NCBI GenBank assembly: GCA_035690485.1 | Contig: DASSKL010000094.1 | Location: 1-64,000, forward strand | Direction of reading: 5' to 3' | DNA length: 64,000 bases | Origin: Mycobacteriales bacterium | GTDB lineage: Bacteria; Actinomycetota; Actinomycetes; JAFAQI01; DASSKL01 | Shown here: positions 1 through 6,735 of the stretch, piece by piece | Numbering within the stretch: position 1 is the first letter of the stretch | Layout: every line of letters begins with the position of its first letter | Notes under the pieces: model-generated | What the model saw: only the letters and a program-made list of their open reading frames with translations | What the model was told of the DNA's origin: nothing | Databases searched by the model: none | Program-made: the position numbers and the translations under genes

Positions 1-135
1 CACGGAACTTGTGCGGACCGTGTCCTGTGCTTGCTGGCGCGTCCCTGATGGAAGGTAGACCCACAGGCCCGCGGCTGCTATTCCAATTGCGGCGACCACA
101 GACGCGGCGGCTGCCCGATGGATCGTGGTAGCCAT
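1..135 (-). CDS. Truncated N-terminal fragment of a membrane-anchored or secreted protein
   Basis: This partial gene enters from the left edge and reads leftward. The ATG at 133-135 is preceded by a good ribosome site (AAGGAGC, plus-strand 142-148). The 45 visible codons read MATTIHRAAAASVVAAIGIA and continue with AAGLWVYLP and a polar Gln-rich stretch. That is one hydrophobic segment near the N terminus, consistent with a signal peptide or signal anchor. It lies 37 bases downstream of the peptidoglycan-binding gene on the same strand, so the two may be cotranscribed. The function cannot be judged from this fragment. The region is AT-richer than the rest of the window. Confidence 0.6.
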   Translation of the reverse strand, partial: MATTIHRAAAASVVAAIGIAAAGLWVYLPSGTRQQAQDTVRTSSV

Positions 136-172
136 GAAGTAGCTCCTTTCAGGCATGATTCCTAACAGGTTC

Positions 173-710
173 CTAATTCGGTCCGTTTACATCGAAATCT
201 ACCCAGCCGCTGGCCGCCTTATTCTGGGAAAGCCAGTAATCGTCCAGCCCGTACCCGTAGACATTTTCGAAAGCGTCGTTAGTTGAGCCGTATACATGGT
301 AGACGTCACCAATATAGTTGAAGTATGAGTAAATCACTTTGTAGTACCTCATGTGCCACCAAGTGTCGTGGCCGACGATGCCGTCTACGGTAGGCAACTG
401 CGCAGAAGTCTGGTACGCCCTCACTGCTGACGCCGTCGCAGTGCCGAAGATTCCATCGTTAGTGCCCGAGGTCAGGAATCCGGAACCACGCAGGATGCGT
501 TGCACCCCAGTTACGTAATTGGCGTATTGTTGATATCGGGTTCCGTCGGTACCGAGCCAGCAGTTTGAAGACCAGTCGCTGCCAGACGGCGTCCATTGGT
601 CGCAGCCCGATGGGTAATTTTGCATCCGCATATGCTGGCCGAACTGCCACTAACGCCGCCAACAAAAGGAGGCCAACCACAGCACACTGGCGCAATCTGC
701 TCATACTCAT
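173..710 (-). pseudogene. Secreted peptidoglycan-binding (PG_binding_1) protein, frameshifted
   Basis: The coding signal is split between two frames. From the ATG at 710 (ribosome site GGGGG just upstream) a clear signal peptide reads MSMSRLRQCAVVGLLLLAAL and continues VAVRPAYA|DA. The mature part lies in the next frame (continuous from 631 to 173) and begins NYPSGCDQWTPSG. It contains a peptidoglycan-binding type 1 repeat (VQRILRGSGF...DGIFGTATASAVRAYQ...VDGIVGHDTW) and a Tyr/Trp-rich tail. Removing one base from the TTTT run at plus 618-621 joins the frames exactly as ...YADANYPSGC. It is therefore either a recent one-base disruption or a sequencing error. Intact, it would encode about 178 residues, exported and binding cell wall. 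Base composition is low in G+C, suggesting acquisition. Confidence 0.7.
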
Positions 711-1084
711 CCCCCAGGTGGAGTGCCTACGCAGGAGCATGTTGTCGCGCGTGCCGATGCGCCACACATTCCGCGGTCTAGGTGGCCCAGGGAAGCAACA
801 TGTATCGAGCTCCGCATAGCGGGGCGCAACGCGGGCCTCGCGAAGCTGCTGGCGCACGCGGCTCCGAGGCCGCGGCCGCCGCGACTGTTCAATACATAGC
901 CTGCCGATGCGGCAGCCGGCCCGCGACCGGTGCTGCCACCAGTCGCGCGCCCGAGGCTGACCGGCATGGCCCGATGACCACCGCCGTTCGCTGCTGTATT
1001 CCGGACGATCTTCGGGCTTTTCCGGGCTTTTTGGGTCCCGACAGAGTCGATCAAGGCGCTGACCTGCGCAAACGCAGATCGAGG
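711..1084. other. Gene-free stretch between the PG-binding gene and selC
   Basis: I see no convincing coding region in these 374 bases. The frames that stay open show no family signature. The G+C content rises from left to right toward tRNA-Sec, so the transition from the AT-rich patch to ordinary chromosome falls here. A direct repeat CGGGCTTTT occurs around 1012-1032. I could not find a second copy of the tRNA 3' end within it. Confidence 0.5.
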
Positions 1085-1180
1085 TGGCGGAGGCGGACGG
1101 GAATCGAACCCACCAGCGACAGTGACTGCCGCTCTACGGTTTTGAAGACCGCGGGGGCCACCAGGCACCCATACGCCTCC
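1085..1180 (-). tRNA. selC: tRNA-Sec (anticodon UCA), selC
   Basis: Read on the minus strand, the 96-base gene starts GGAGGCGT and ends CCGCCTCCGCCA, giving a long acceptor stem with discriminator G and encoded CCA. The anticodon loop CTTCAAA carries TCA, which decodes UGA. The variable arm is long: an eight-pair stem, AGCGGCAG with CTGTCGCT, closed by loop TCA. The T arm is GTGGG-TTCGATT-CCCGT. A UCA anticodon, extended acceptor and very long variable arm identify selenocysteine tRNA. It supplies the tRNA that SelA charges with selenium from SelD's selenophosphate. selD lies about 1.9 kb away and a UGA-containing selenoprotein gene 9.7 kb away. selA and selB are not in the window. Confidence 0.95.
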
Positions 1181-1207
1181 CCGGCCGGAGGCGTCGGCCG
1201 CCCTGCG

Positions 1208-1234
1208 ACTCTACGCCGCGGCCCACCCGCGCAA
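1208..1234 (-). promoter_or_regulatory. Putative selC promoter
   Basis: On the minus strand a -10 box TAGAGT (1208-1213) lies 27 bases before the tRNA 5' end. A TTGCGC box (1229-1234) lies 15 bases further upstream, a slightly short spacer. The same hexamer TAGAGT precedes selD. This is inferred from motifs only. Confidence 0.4.
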
Positions 1235-1240
1235 GGGTCG

Positions 1241-1265
1241 AGCCCGGCGCGGGGGACGCCGGGCT
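1241..1265 (-). terminator. Rho-independent-like hairpin after the small secreted protein gene
   Basis: A perfect nine-pair stem (AGCCCGGCG at 1241-1249 with CGCCGGGCT at 1257-1265) closes a seven-base loop. It lies 18 bases beyond the stop codon of the leftward gene ending at 1284. There is no real U tract, as is usual in G+C-rich actinomycetes. Confidence 0.5.
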
Positions 1266-1283
1266 TCGACGGTGCCCGCAGGA

Positions 1284-1601
1284 TCAGGATCCGGGCGGGT
1301 TCTCTGGGTTCGTGCCGCCGGCGCACGTGCCGTGGCCGGCCTCGCCCGGCGAGCCCTGATTGTGCGGCGTCTGGACGATGCTGCTGATCGGCCCCTGGTC
1401 CGGGTTCATGTCGTTGAGCCCGTTGTAGCTGCAGATGGAGTTGGAGTGGGCCGGCGCCCCGGTGCGCACGCCCGAACCGGAGAACGGCACGCCGGGCGTC
1501 CCAGGTGGACCGGTCACCTCACCGGCGTACGCCGGGCCAGCCCCTACTGCGATAACGGCCACCGCACACGCCCCGGCAGCGGCGAACGACTTGACGCGCA
1601 T
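1284..1601 (-). CDS. Small secreted protein of unknown function
   Basis: This 105-residue protein has a clear Sec signal peptide: MRVKSFAAAGACAVAVIAVG then AGPAYA|GE, with an AYA cleavage site. The mature part is about 79 residues, rich in Gly, Pro, Ser and Asn. It has two Cys (SNSICSYNGLND and HGTCAGG) that could form a disulfide. The ending is GGTNPENPPGS. Small exported proteins with an H-x-NSICS-x-NGLND core are a recurring hypothetical family in actinomycetes, as I recall; no function is known to me. It is monocistronic, with a terminator-like hairpin behind it. A GGGAGGGA ribosome site precedes the ATG. Confidence 0.75.
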   Translation of the reverse strand: MRVKSFAAAGACAVAVIAVGAGPAYAGEVTGPPGTPGVPFSGSGVRTGAPAHSNSICSYNGLNDMNPDQGPISSIVQTPHNQGSPGEAGHGTCAGGTNPENPPGS

Positions 1602-1685
1602 GAGTCCCTCCCTGTTCCGGCATGATTCGGAAGGGAGTCACGCGAGACCGAGCCTGATACGCGAATCGCGAACGAGCTCGGGCAG

Positions 1686-2975
1686 CTACGCCGCGGTGGA
1701 CGCGGCCGCGCGGACGGCCGGACGGACGGCGGCCCGCTCCCAGACCGGCATGAGGTCCTCGGCCAGCACCTGCTCCCACGACGGCTGCTCCTGCTCGATC
1801 GACCGCCGCGCCGCCTGACCGATCCGCGCCCGCAGCTCGGCGCTGTCGACCAACGGCTCCAGCGCGGCGGCCCATGCCGAGGGGTCGTCGGCGCCGACCA
1901 GGACGCCGTCGCGGCCGGGCGCACGCAGCCACTGGTTGGTTGTGGCTCCCGCTTGCAGCACGACCGGCAGCCCGGCCGCCATCGCCTCGGCGACGACGTT
2001 GCCGATGGTCTCGCTGGTCGACGGGAATGCGAACACGTCGCAGGCCGCGTAGATCCCGGCCAGCTCGTCCTGCGGCAGCGCACCCGGCAGCGTGGCGTGC
2101 TCCCCCAGCATCTTGCCGATCCGGCCCAGGTCGCCGCCCGCGCCCGCCACGAACATGTGCACCGGATGGCCGGCTTCGCGCAGCAGGCGTACGGCGCGCG
2201 CCACCTTCAGCGCCCCCTTGGTCGCGTCGGCGCGACCCGCGAAGAGCACGACGACGTCGGACGCCGGGACGCCGTAACGCGCGGTCAGCCACGCGCGGTC
2301 GTGCCGCCGCGGGTGGAAGGTCGAACGGTCGACTCCGCGCCGCAGCAGGGAGACGCGATCGGGGCCGACCACTCGTGCTGCTTCCGCCGCGTCGACGTCG
2401 TTGGAGACGAGCACGTGGCCGCAGGCCTCCAGCAGGCGCCGCTGGTGCCGGGCGGCGAACCTCCCGGCGCGGTCGTCGACGTGCCAGGTGTCGACCAGCA
2501 GGCGGCCGCCGATACGGCGGCCGGCGACCCGATCCACGAGCGCGCGCAGGTAGAGCCGGACGAACGCCGGCAGGTCGGTCTGCAGTGAGGCGACCAGCGG
2601 GTGGCCGGTGCGGAGCGCGAGCCGTCGCGCGGTCCAGCCGAAGGCGAACGCGTGCGTGGCGTGCCAGACGTCGTGCCGCGGCAGGAGACGGGCCAGGGCC
2701 GGGTGGTACGGCGCGAGGTCGGTCGCATCGGTGCCGGCCGCGAACGTCTGCAGGGTGCGCGTACCGAGCACCGGCCGCAACGCGACGAACCGGGCATTGG
2801 CCGTGATCTCGTCGACGTGGCGCCGCGCGCCGAGCACGTAGACCGTGAGGTCGAGCTGAGCGCGCACCGCGTCGGCCGCCTCGGCGAGCCGCTCCCACGA
2901 CTTCACGTGGCCGCCCGAGACCGCCGTGCGGTCGAGGTCGACGAGCACGGCAACGGAGATCGGCGCCTGTGCCAT
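1686..2975 (-). CDS. Family 4-type (GT-B) glycosyltransferase
   Basis: A 429-residue GT-B glycosyltransferase of the GT4 type, probably transferring a sugar from a nucleotide-activated donor in the cytoplasm to a cell-envelope acceptor. The N half (MAQAPISVAVLVDLDRTAVS, then GGHVKSWERLA) is the acceptor domain. The C half has the donor-domain landmarks VVLFAGRADATKGA, LPQDELAGIYAACDVFAFPS and the E-x7-E-like STSETIGNVVAEAMAAGLPVV. The start at 2975 leaves 78 bases to the divergent selD. The gene stands alone, so its substrate cannot be deduced. Confidence 0.8.
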   Translation of the reverse strand: MAQAPISVAVLVDLDRTAVSGGHVKSWERLAEAADAVRAQLDLTVYVLGARRHVDEITANARFVALRPVLGTRTLQTFAAGTDATDLAPYHPALARLLPRHDVWHATHAFAFGWTARRLALRTGHPLVASLQTDLPAFVRLYLRALVDRVAGRRIGGRLLVDTWHVDDRAGRFAARHQRRLLEACGHVLVSNDVDAAEAARVVGPDRVSLLRRGVDRSTFHPRRHDRAWLTARYGVPASDVVVLFAGRADATKGALKVARAVRLLREAGHPVHMFVAGAGGDLGRIGKMLGEHATLPGALPQDELAGIYAACDVFAFPSTSETIGNVVAEAMAAGLPVVLQAGATTNQWLRAPGRDGVLVGADDPSAWAAALEPLVDSAELRARIGQAARRSIEQEQPSWEQVLAEDLMPVWERAAVRPAVRAAASTAA

Positions 2976-3041
2976 TGAGAAGGCCCGTACCCCCTCCCGC
3001 CGGCGTGATGCACGCCAAGATCGACGGGTTGCCGACGGCCG

Positions 3042-3047
3042 TAGAGT
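3042..3047 (+). promoter_or_regulatory. -10 box of selD, leaderless type
   Basis: TAGAGT ends six bases before the selD ATG, so transcription should begin at or next to the start codon. No Shine-Dalgarno sequence is present between them. Confidence 0.55.
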
Positions 3048-3053
3048 CGGGTC

Positions 3054-4052
3054 ATGACGAGCCTGGAAACCCGCCTCACCCACTATGCGCACGGTGGGGG
3101 GTGCGCCTGCAAGATCCCGCCCGGTGAGCTGGAACACATCGTCGCGGGGCTCGTCGGGCCGGCGATGCCGGCCGGGACGCCGGAGCTGCTCGTGGGACTC
3201 GACGACGGCGACGACGCGGCTGCCGTCCGCCTCGACGGCGACACGGCGGTCATCGCCACCGCCGACTTCTTCACGCCGGTGGTGGACGACCCCTACGACT
3301 GGGGCCGCATCGCCGCGGCCAACGCGCTCTCGGACATCTACGCCATGGGCGGGCGACCGCTGGTGGCGGTCAACCTGCTGGCCTGGCCGCGCGAGGTGCT
3401 GGCGTTCGACCTGGCCCGGGAGGTGCTGCGTGGCGGGCTCGACGTCGCCCGCGCGGCCGGCTGCCACGTGGCGGGCGGGCACAGCGTCGACGACCCGGAG
3501 CCGAAGTACGGCATGGCGGTCACCGGCGTCGGCGACGCCAGGCGGTTGCTGCGCAACGACGCCGCATCCGCGGGTCTGCCGATCTCGCTGTCGAAGCCGC
3601 TCGGGATCGGCGTGCTCAACAGCAAGCACAAGACCACCGGTGAGCGCTTCCCCCAGGCGGTCGAGACGATGACGACGCTCAACCGCGACGCCGCGGAGGC
3701 GGCGCTGGCCGGCGACCTGCGCGCCGCGACCGACGTGACCGGGTTCGGCCTGCTCGGCCACCTCTACAAGATGTGCCGGGCCAGCGGGGTGAGCGCAGTC
3801 GTCGACGCCGCGGCGGTGCCCTATCTCGACGGCGCCCGCGAGGCAGCGGCCGAGGGGCACGTCAGCGGCGGCACCCGGCGCAACCTCGACTGGGTGCGCC
3901 CCCACCTCGACTCCGGGCTCGACGAGCTCGAGCTGCTGCTGCTCGCCGACGCGCAGACCTCCGGCGGGCTGCTGGTCGCCGGGGAGATCCCGGGCGCGCC
4001 CGTCATCGGTCGCTTCGTGCCGGCGGGCGACCGCGCGCTGGTGGTGCGTTGA
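3054..4052 (+). CDS. selD: Selenide, water dikinase (selenophosphate synthase), SelD
   Basis: SelD makes selenophosphate from selenide and ATP, the selenium donor for Sec-tRNA synthesis. The protein is 332 residues, the usual size. The N-terminal signature HGGGCACKIPP places Cys17 and Lys20 exactly where the catalytic Cys/Lys pair of the family sits, so this is the Cys form, not itself a selenoprotein. Further marks are the metal/ATP segment VGLDDGDDAAAVRLD, DPYDWGRIAAANALSDIYAMGG, GGHSVDDPEPKYGMAVTG and DVTGFGLLGHLYKM in the AIRS C-terminal domain. A TAGAGT box six bases upstream indicates a leaderless message. Its nearness to tRNA-Sec and to a UGA-containing gene supports a working selenocysteine pathway. 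Confidence 0.96.
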   Translation: MTSLETRLTHYAHGGGCACKIPPGELEHIVAGLVGPAMPAGTPELLVGLDDGDDAAAVRLDGDTAVIATADFFTPVVDDPYDWGRIAAANALSDIYAMGGRPLVAVNLLAWPREVLAFDLAREVLRGGLDVARAAGCHVAGGHSVDDPEPKYGMAVTGVGDARRLLRNDAASAGLPISLSKPLGIGVLNSKHKTTGERFPQAVETMTTLNRDAAEAALAGDLRAATDVTGFGLLGHLYKMCRASGVSAVVDAAAVPYLDGAREAAAEGHVSGGTRRNLDWVRPHLDSGLDELELLLLADAQTSGGLLVAGEIPGAPVIGRFVPAGDRALVVR

Positions 4053-4064
4053 GGGTTCCGCGCC

Positions 4065-4400
4065 TCAGTTCAGCTTGTCAGGGATGTTGACCCCGACCAC
4101 GTCCTTCTGCTTGCGCAGGCAGTCGTAGAGCTTCGCCAGCTGGGCGTCGTTGGCGTTGTCGATGCGGAAGCGCACGTCGGCGACCATGTCGGACTTGTAC
4201 TTCGACTTGATCATCGGCTCGGGCGACACGTTGGGGATGCCCGAGCAGGCCGCCCGGGCCGCGGCGTGCTCCGCCTGCGTGGCCTCGGGCTTGAAGTAGA
4301 CGACGACCTCCTGCTCGCGCAGCGCGGCGCCGTAGGCCCCGCACCCGCTCGCCACCATCGCCAGACCGACGATCGCGGCGGCGGTCCGGGCGCGGATCAA
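4065..4400 (-). CDS. Small lipoprotein of unknown function
   Basis: This 111-residue protein has a lipoprotein signal (MIRARTAAAIVGLAMVASGC|G): after lipidation it would sit on the outer face of the membrane. The mature part has a strand-like segment EVVVYFKPEATQAEHAAARA and two further Cys (ACSGIPN, LYDCLRKQ). It ends DVVGVNIPDKLN. The ferredoxin-like beta-alpha-beta pattern resembles small metal- or ligand-binding folds, but that is only an impression. It converges on selD with 12 bases between stops, so it is unlikely to share selD's regulation. Confidence 0.75.
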   Translation of the reverse strand: MIRARTAAAIVGLAMVASGCGAYGAALREQEVVVYFKPEATQAEHAAARAACSGIPNVSPEPMIKSKYKSDMVADVRFRIDNANDAQLAKLYDCLRKQKDVVGVNIPDKLN

Positions 4401-4544
4401 CGATGCTCCTCGTGCTGGGCGGTGCAGTCAGGCTACGTCGGCGCCGGGGCACCTTGCGCGTGTGCCGGCCGACCGCTGCCGTAGGGTGAGCACGTCGTCG
4501 TACGCCGACATCGACGCCGTTCACTGTGCCTGGAGGGGTACGCC

Positions 4545-4751
4545 GTGGTTCTCGCCCTCACGACGGAGCATGCCTGGGACTTCGGTCTGCTGGGCCTCAA
4601 CGTCGCAGTGCTGCTGATCGGCATTCCCGTGGCGCGGGCCTTCGCCACGTCCAACAACGCGACGTTCCGCTTCATCTGGCCGGCGTTCGCACTCGGCGTG
4701 CTCGCGACCTTCGCGATCTTCGTCTACTTTGCGCGCTCGTACGTGAAGTGA
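4545..4751 (+). CDS. Small two-helix membrane protein upstream of murT
   Basis: A 68-residue protein starting at GTG with a strong ribosome site (GGAGGGG, six bases before the start). It has two predicted membrane helices (residues about 13-30 and 45-63) joined by a polar loop ARAFATSNNATFR. I do not recognise a family with known function. Its stop codon overlaps the murT GTG (GTGA), so translation is probably coupled to MurT-GatD. A role near the lipid II amidation complex at the membrane is an inference from position only. Confidence 0.7.
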   Translation: MVLALTTEHAWDFGLLGLNVAVLLIGIPVARAFATSNNATFRFIWPAFALGVLATFAIFVYFARSYVK

Positions 4752-5980
4752 CCGCGGCGGGCGGCCGCTTCACGCTCGCCCGCCGGCTCGGCGCGGCCAC
4801 CGCGGCGCTGTCCCGCGCCACGGGGCGCGGTGGCGGCACCACGATCGGCGGCCGGGTCACCCTCGCCGTCGACCCGTCGGCGCTGCGGCACGCGGCCGCC
4901 GGCCGCCGGCTCGCCCTCGTCAGCGGGACCAACGGCAAGACCACGACCCGGACCCTGCTCGTGGCAGCCCTGCGAACGGCGGGCCCCGTGGTCAGCAACG
5001 GCGGCGGGGCCAACCTGCCACCGGGGCTCACGGCGGCACTCGGCGCGGACCTCGACGCACCTGTCGGCGTGCTGGAGGTGGACGAGCCGTACCTGCCCCG
5101 GGTCGCCGCCACGGTGCGCCCCGAGCTCGTCGTGCTGCTCAACCTCAGCCGCGACCAGCTCGACCGCTACGCGGAGGTGGGCCGCGTCGCCGGCATCTGG
5201 CGCGATGCCCTCGCGCTGCCCGGCGCTGCGACGGCGGTGGCCAACGTCGACGACCCGCTGGTCGTGTGGGCGGCCTCGTCGGCCCCCGCCGTGCGCTGGG
5301 TGTCGGTCGGGCTGCGGTGGCGCGACGACGCCTCCGCCTGCCCGGCCTGCGGTGGCCCCGTGACCTGGCGGGGCGACGACTGGTCGAGCGACTGTGGCTT
5401 CAGCCGCCCCCGACCGGACTGGGTCCTGGAGGGATCGGAGCTCGTCACGCCCGACGGCGAACGCCTCCGGATCCGGCTCGCGCTGCCGGGCGCCGCCAAC
5501 CTCGGCAACGCCGCGCTTGCCGCCGCTGCGGCCGCGGAGTTCGGCGTCGACCCGCGCACGGCTCTCGACGCGATGGCGGCGATCACCGGCGTGGAAGGGC
5601 GCTACGTCGAGCGCGACTTCGCCGGGCGCCGCACCCGGCTGCTGCTCGCGAAGAACCCGGCCGGCTGGCAGGAGAGCCTGTCTTTCGTGCGGCCGGAGGC
5701 GACCCACGTCGTCGTCGCCATCAACGCGCGCGCCGCCGACGGCCGCGACCCGGCCTGGCTGTGGGACGTGCCGTTCGAGCGCCTGCAGGGCCGGTTCGTG
5801 ACCGCGACCGGCGAGCGCTCCCGCGACATGGCCGTGCGGCTGCGCTACGCCGGCGTCGAGCACCAGCGCGTCGACGACTTGGCGCAGGCGCTGCGACGGG
5901 CCGGAGGGCAGGGGCCGCTCGAGGTGCTCGCCAACTACACCGCGTTCCAGCAGCTGCGCAAGGTCGTGGGCGATGCCTGA
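4748..5980 (+). CDS. murT: MurT, lipid II isoglutaminyl synthase ligase subunit
   Basis: MurT activates the D-Glu carboxylate of lipid II with ATP while GatD supplies ammonia, giving D-iso-glutamine in the stem peptide. The 410-residue product has the Mur ligase P-loop SGTNGKTTTRTLL, the LEVDEPYLPRV segment, the central domain ending in GAANLGNAALAAAAAAEFGV, and the C-terminal MurT domain (KNPAGWQESL). The small zinc-ribbon insertion reads SACPACGG...WSSDCGFSRP, so only three of the usual four Cys are present. The GTG at 4748 overlaps the preceding stop and is preferred over an in-frame upstream start at 4526, which would overlap most of the preceding gene. gatD follows with an eight-base overlap. 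Confidence 0.92.
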   Translation: MTAAGGRFTLARRLGAATAALSRATGRGGGTTIGGRVTLAVDPSALRHAAAGRRLALVSGTNGKTTTRTLLVAALRTAGPVVSNGGGANLPPGLTAALGADLDAPVGVLEVDEPYLPRVAATVRPELVVLLNLSRDQLDRYAEVGRVAGIWRDALALPGAATAVANVDDPLVVWAASSAPAVRWVSVGLRWRDDASACPACGGPVTWRGDDWSSDCGFSRPRPDWVLEGSELVTPDGERLRIRLALPGAANLGNAALAAAAAAEFGVDPRTALDAMAAITGVEGRYVERDFAGRRTRLLLAKNPAGWQESLSFVRPEATHVVVAINARAADGRDPAWLWDVPFERLQGRFVTATGERSRDMAVRLRYAGVEHQRVDDLAQALRRAGGQGPLEVLANYTAFQQLRKVVGDA

Positions 5981-6725
5981 CCGGGTCGGTGTGGTGCTCG
6001 TCTACCCGTCGCTGCTCGGGACCTACGGCGACGGCGGCAACGCTCGCATCCTGTGCGAGCGGTTGCGCTGGCGTGGCGTCGACGCCTGCGTGCTCGAGGT
6101 CGGGCTGGACGAGCCGCTCCCCCGCGACGCCGACGTCTACGTGCTCGGCGGCGGGGAGGACACGGCGCAGACCCTCGCCGTCTCGGCCCTGTCGGCCGAC
6201 GGCGGGCTGGCGGCGGCGACCGCGGCCGGCAAACCGGTCTTCGCGGTGTGCGCGGGCTTCCAGATCCTCGGCACGACGTTCCTCGACGGCCGCGGCGCCG
6301 ACCATCCGGGGCTCGGCCTCGTCGACTGCGTGACCAAGCGGCTGCCGGGCCCGCGGGCGGTCGGCGAGCTGCTGGCGCGGCCCGACCTGCCCGGCGTCCC
6401 GGCTCTCACCGGCTACGAGAACCACGGCGGGAAGACGATCCTCGGCCCCGGCGCGCGCCCGCTCGCGCGGGTCGAGTCGGGCGTCGGCAACGGCGACGGC
6501 ACGGAGGGCGCGGTCCAGGGGTCGGTCGTCTGCACCTACGCGCACGGGCCGGCGCTCGCCCGCAACCCCGGCCTCGCCGACCACCTGCTCGCGATGGCCG
6601 TCGGCCCGCTGGCGCCACTCGACGACGGCGAGGAGGACGAGCTGCGGCGGGAACGTCTCGCCGCCGTACGCCGGACCCGCCGGGCCTTCTGGCGCCGGCA
6701 GTGGCGCCCGCCCGCCGCGACCTGA
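5973..6725 (+). CDS. gatD: GatD, lipid II isoglutaminyl synthase glutaminase subunit
   Basis: This 250-residue class I glutamine amidotransferase releases ammonia from glutamine for MurT. The N terminus (RVGVVLVYPSLLGTYGDGGN) is typical of GatD. The nucleophile is Cys93 in FAVCAGFQILG, and the catalytic His lies in CTYAHGPALARNP. The oxyanion-side loop VYVLGGGEDTAQ is also present. The start ATG lies inside the end of murT, so the two are translationally coupled, as expected for an obligate heterodimer. The Arg-rich C-terminal tail (RRTRRAFWRRQWR) is a common feature of actinobacterial GatD. Confidence 0.93.
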   Translation: MPDRVGVVLVYPSLLGTYGDGGNARILCERLRWRGVDACVLEVGLDEPLPRDADVYVLGGGEDTAQTLAVSALSADGGLAAATAAGKPVFAVCAGFQILGTTFLDGRGADHPGLGLVDCVTKRLPGPRAVGELLARPDLPGVPALTGYENHGGKTILGPGARPLARVESGVGNGDGTEGAVQGSVVCTYAHGPALARNPGLADHLLAMAVGPLAPLDDGEEDELRRERLAAVRRTRRAFWRRQWRPPAAT

Positions 6726-6735
6726 CCGGAGCGGC

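Noticed and set aside
1284-1289. UGA at the end of the small secreted protein as another Sec codon
   Set aside because: The downstream frame is low-complexity and overlaps the terminator hairpin, with no Cys-like motif.
4526-4747. A longer MurT starting at 4526
   Set aside because: It would overlap the two-helix gene almost completely; the GTGA overlap at 4748 and the start of Mur homology support the shorter form.
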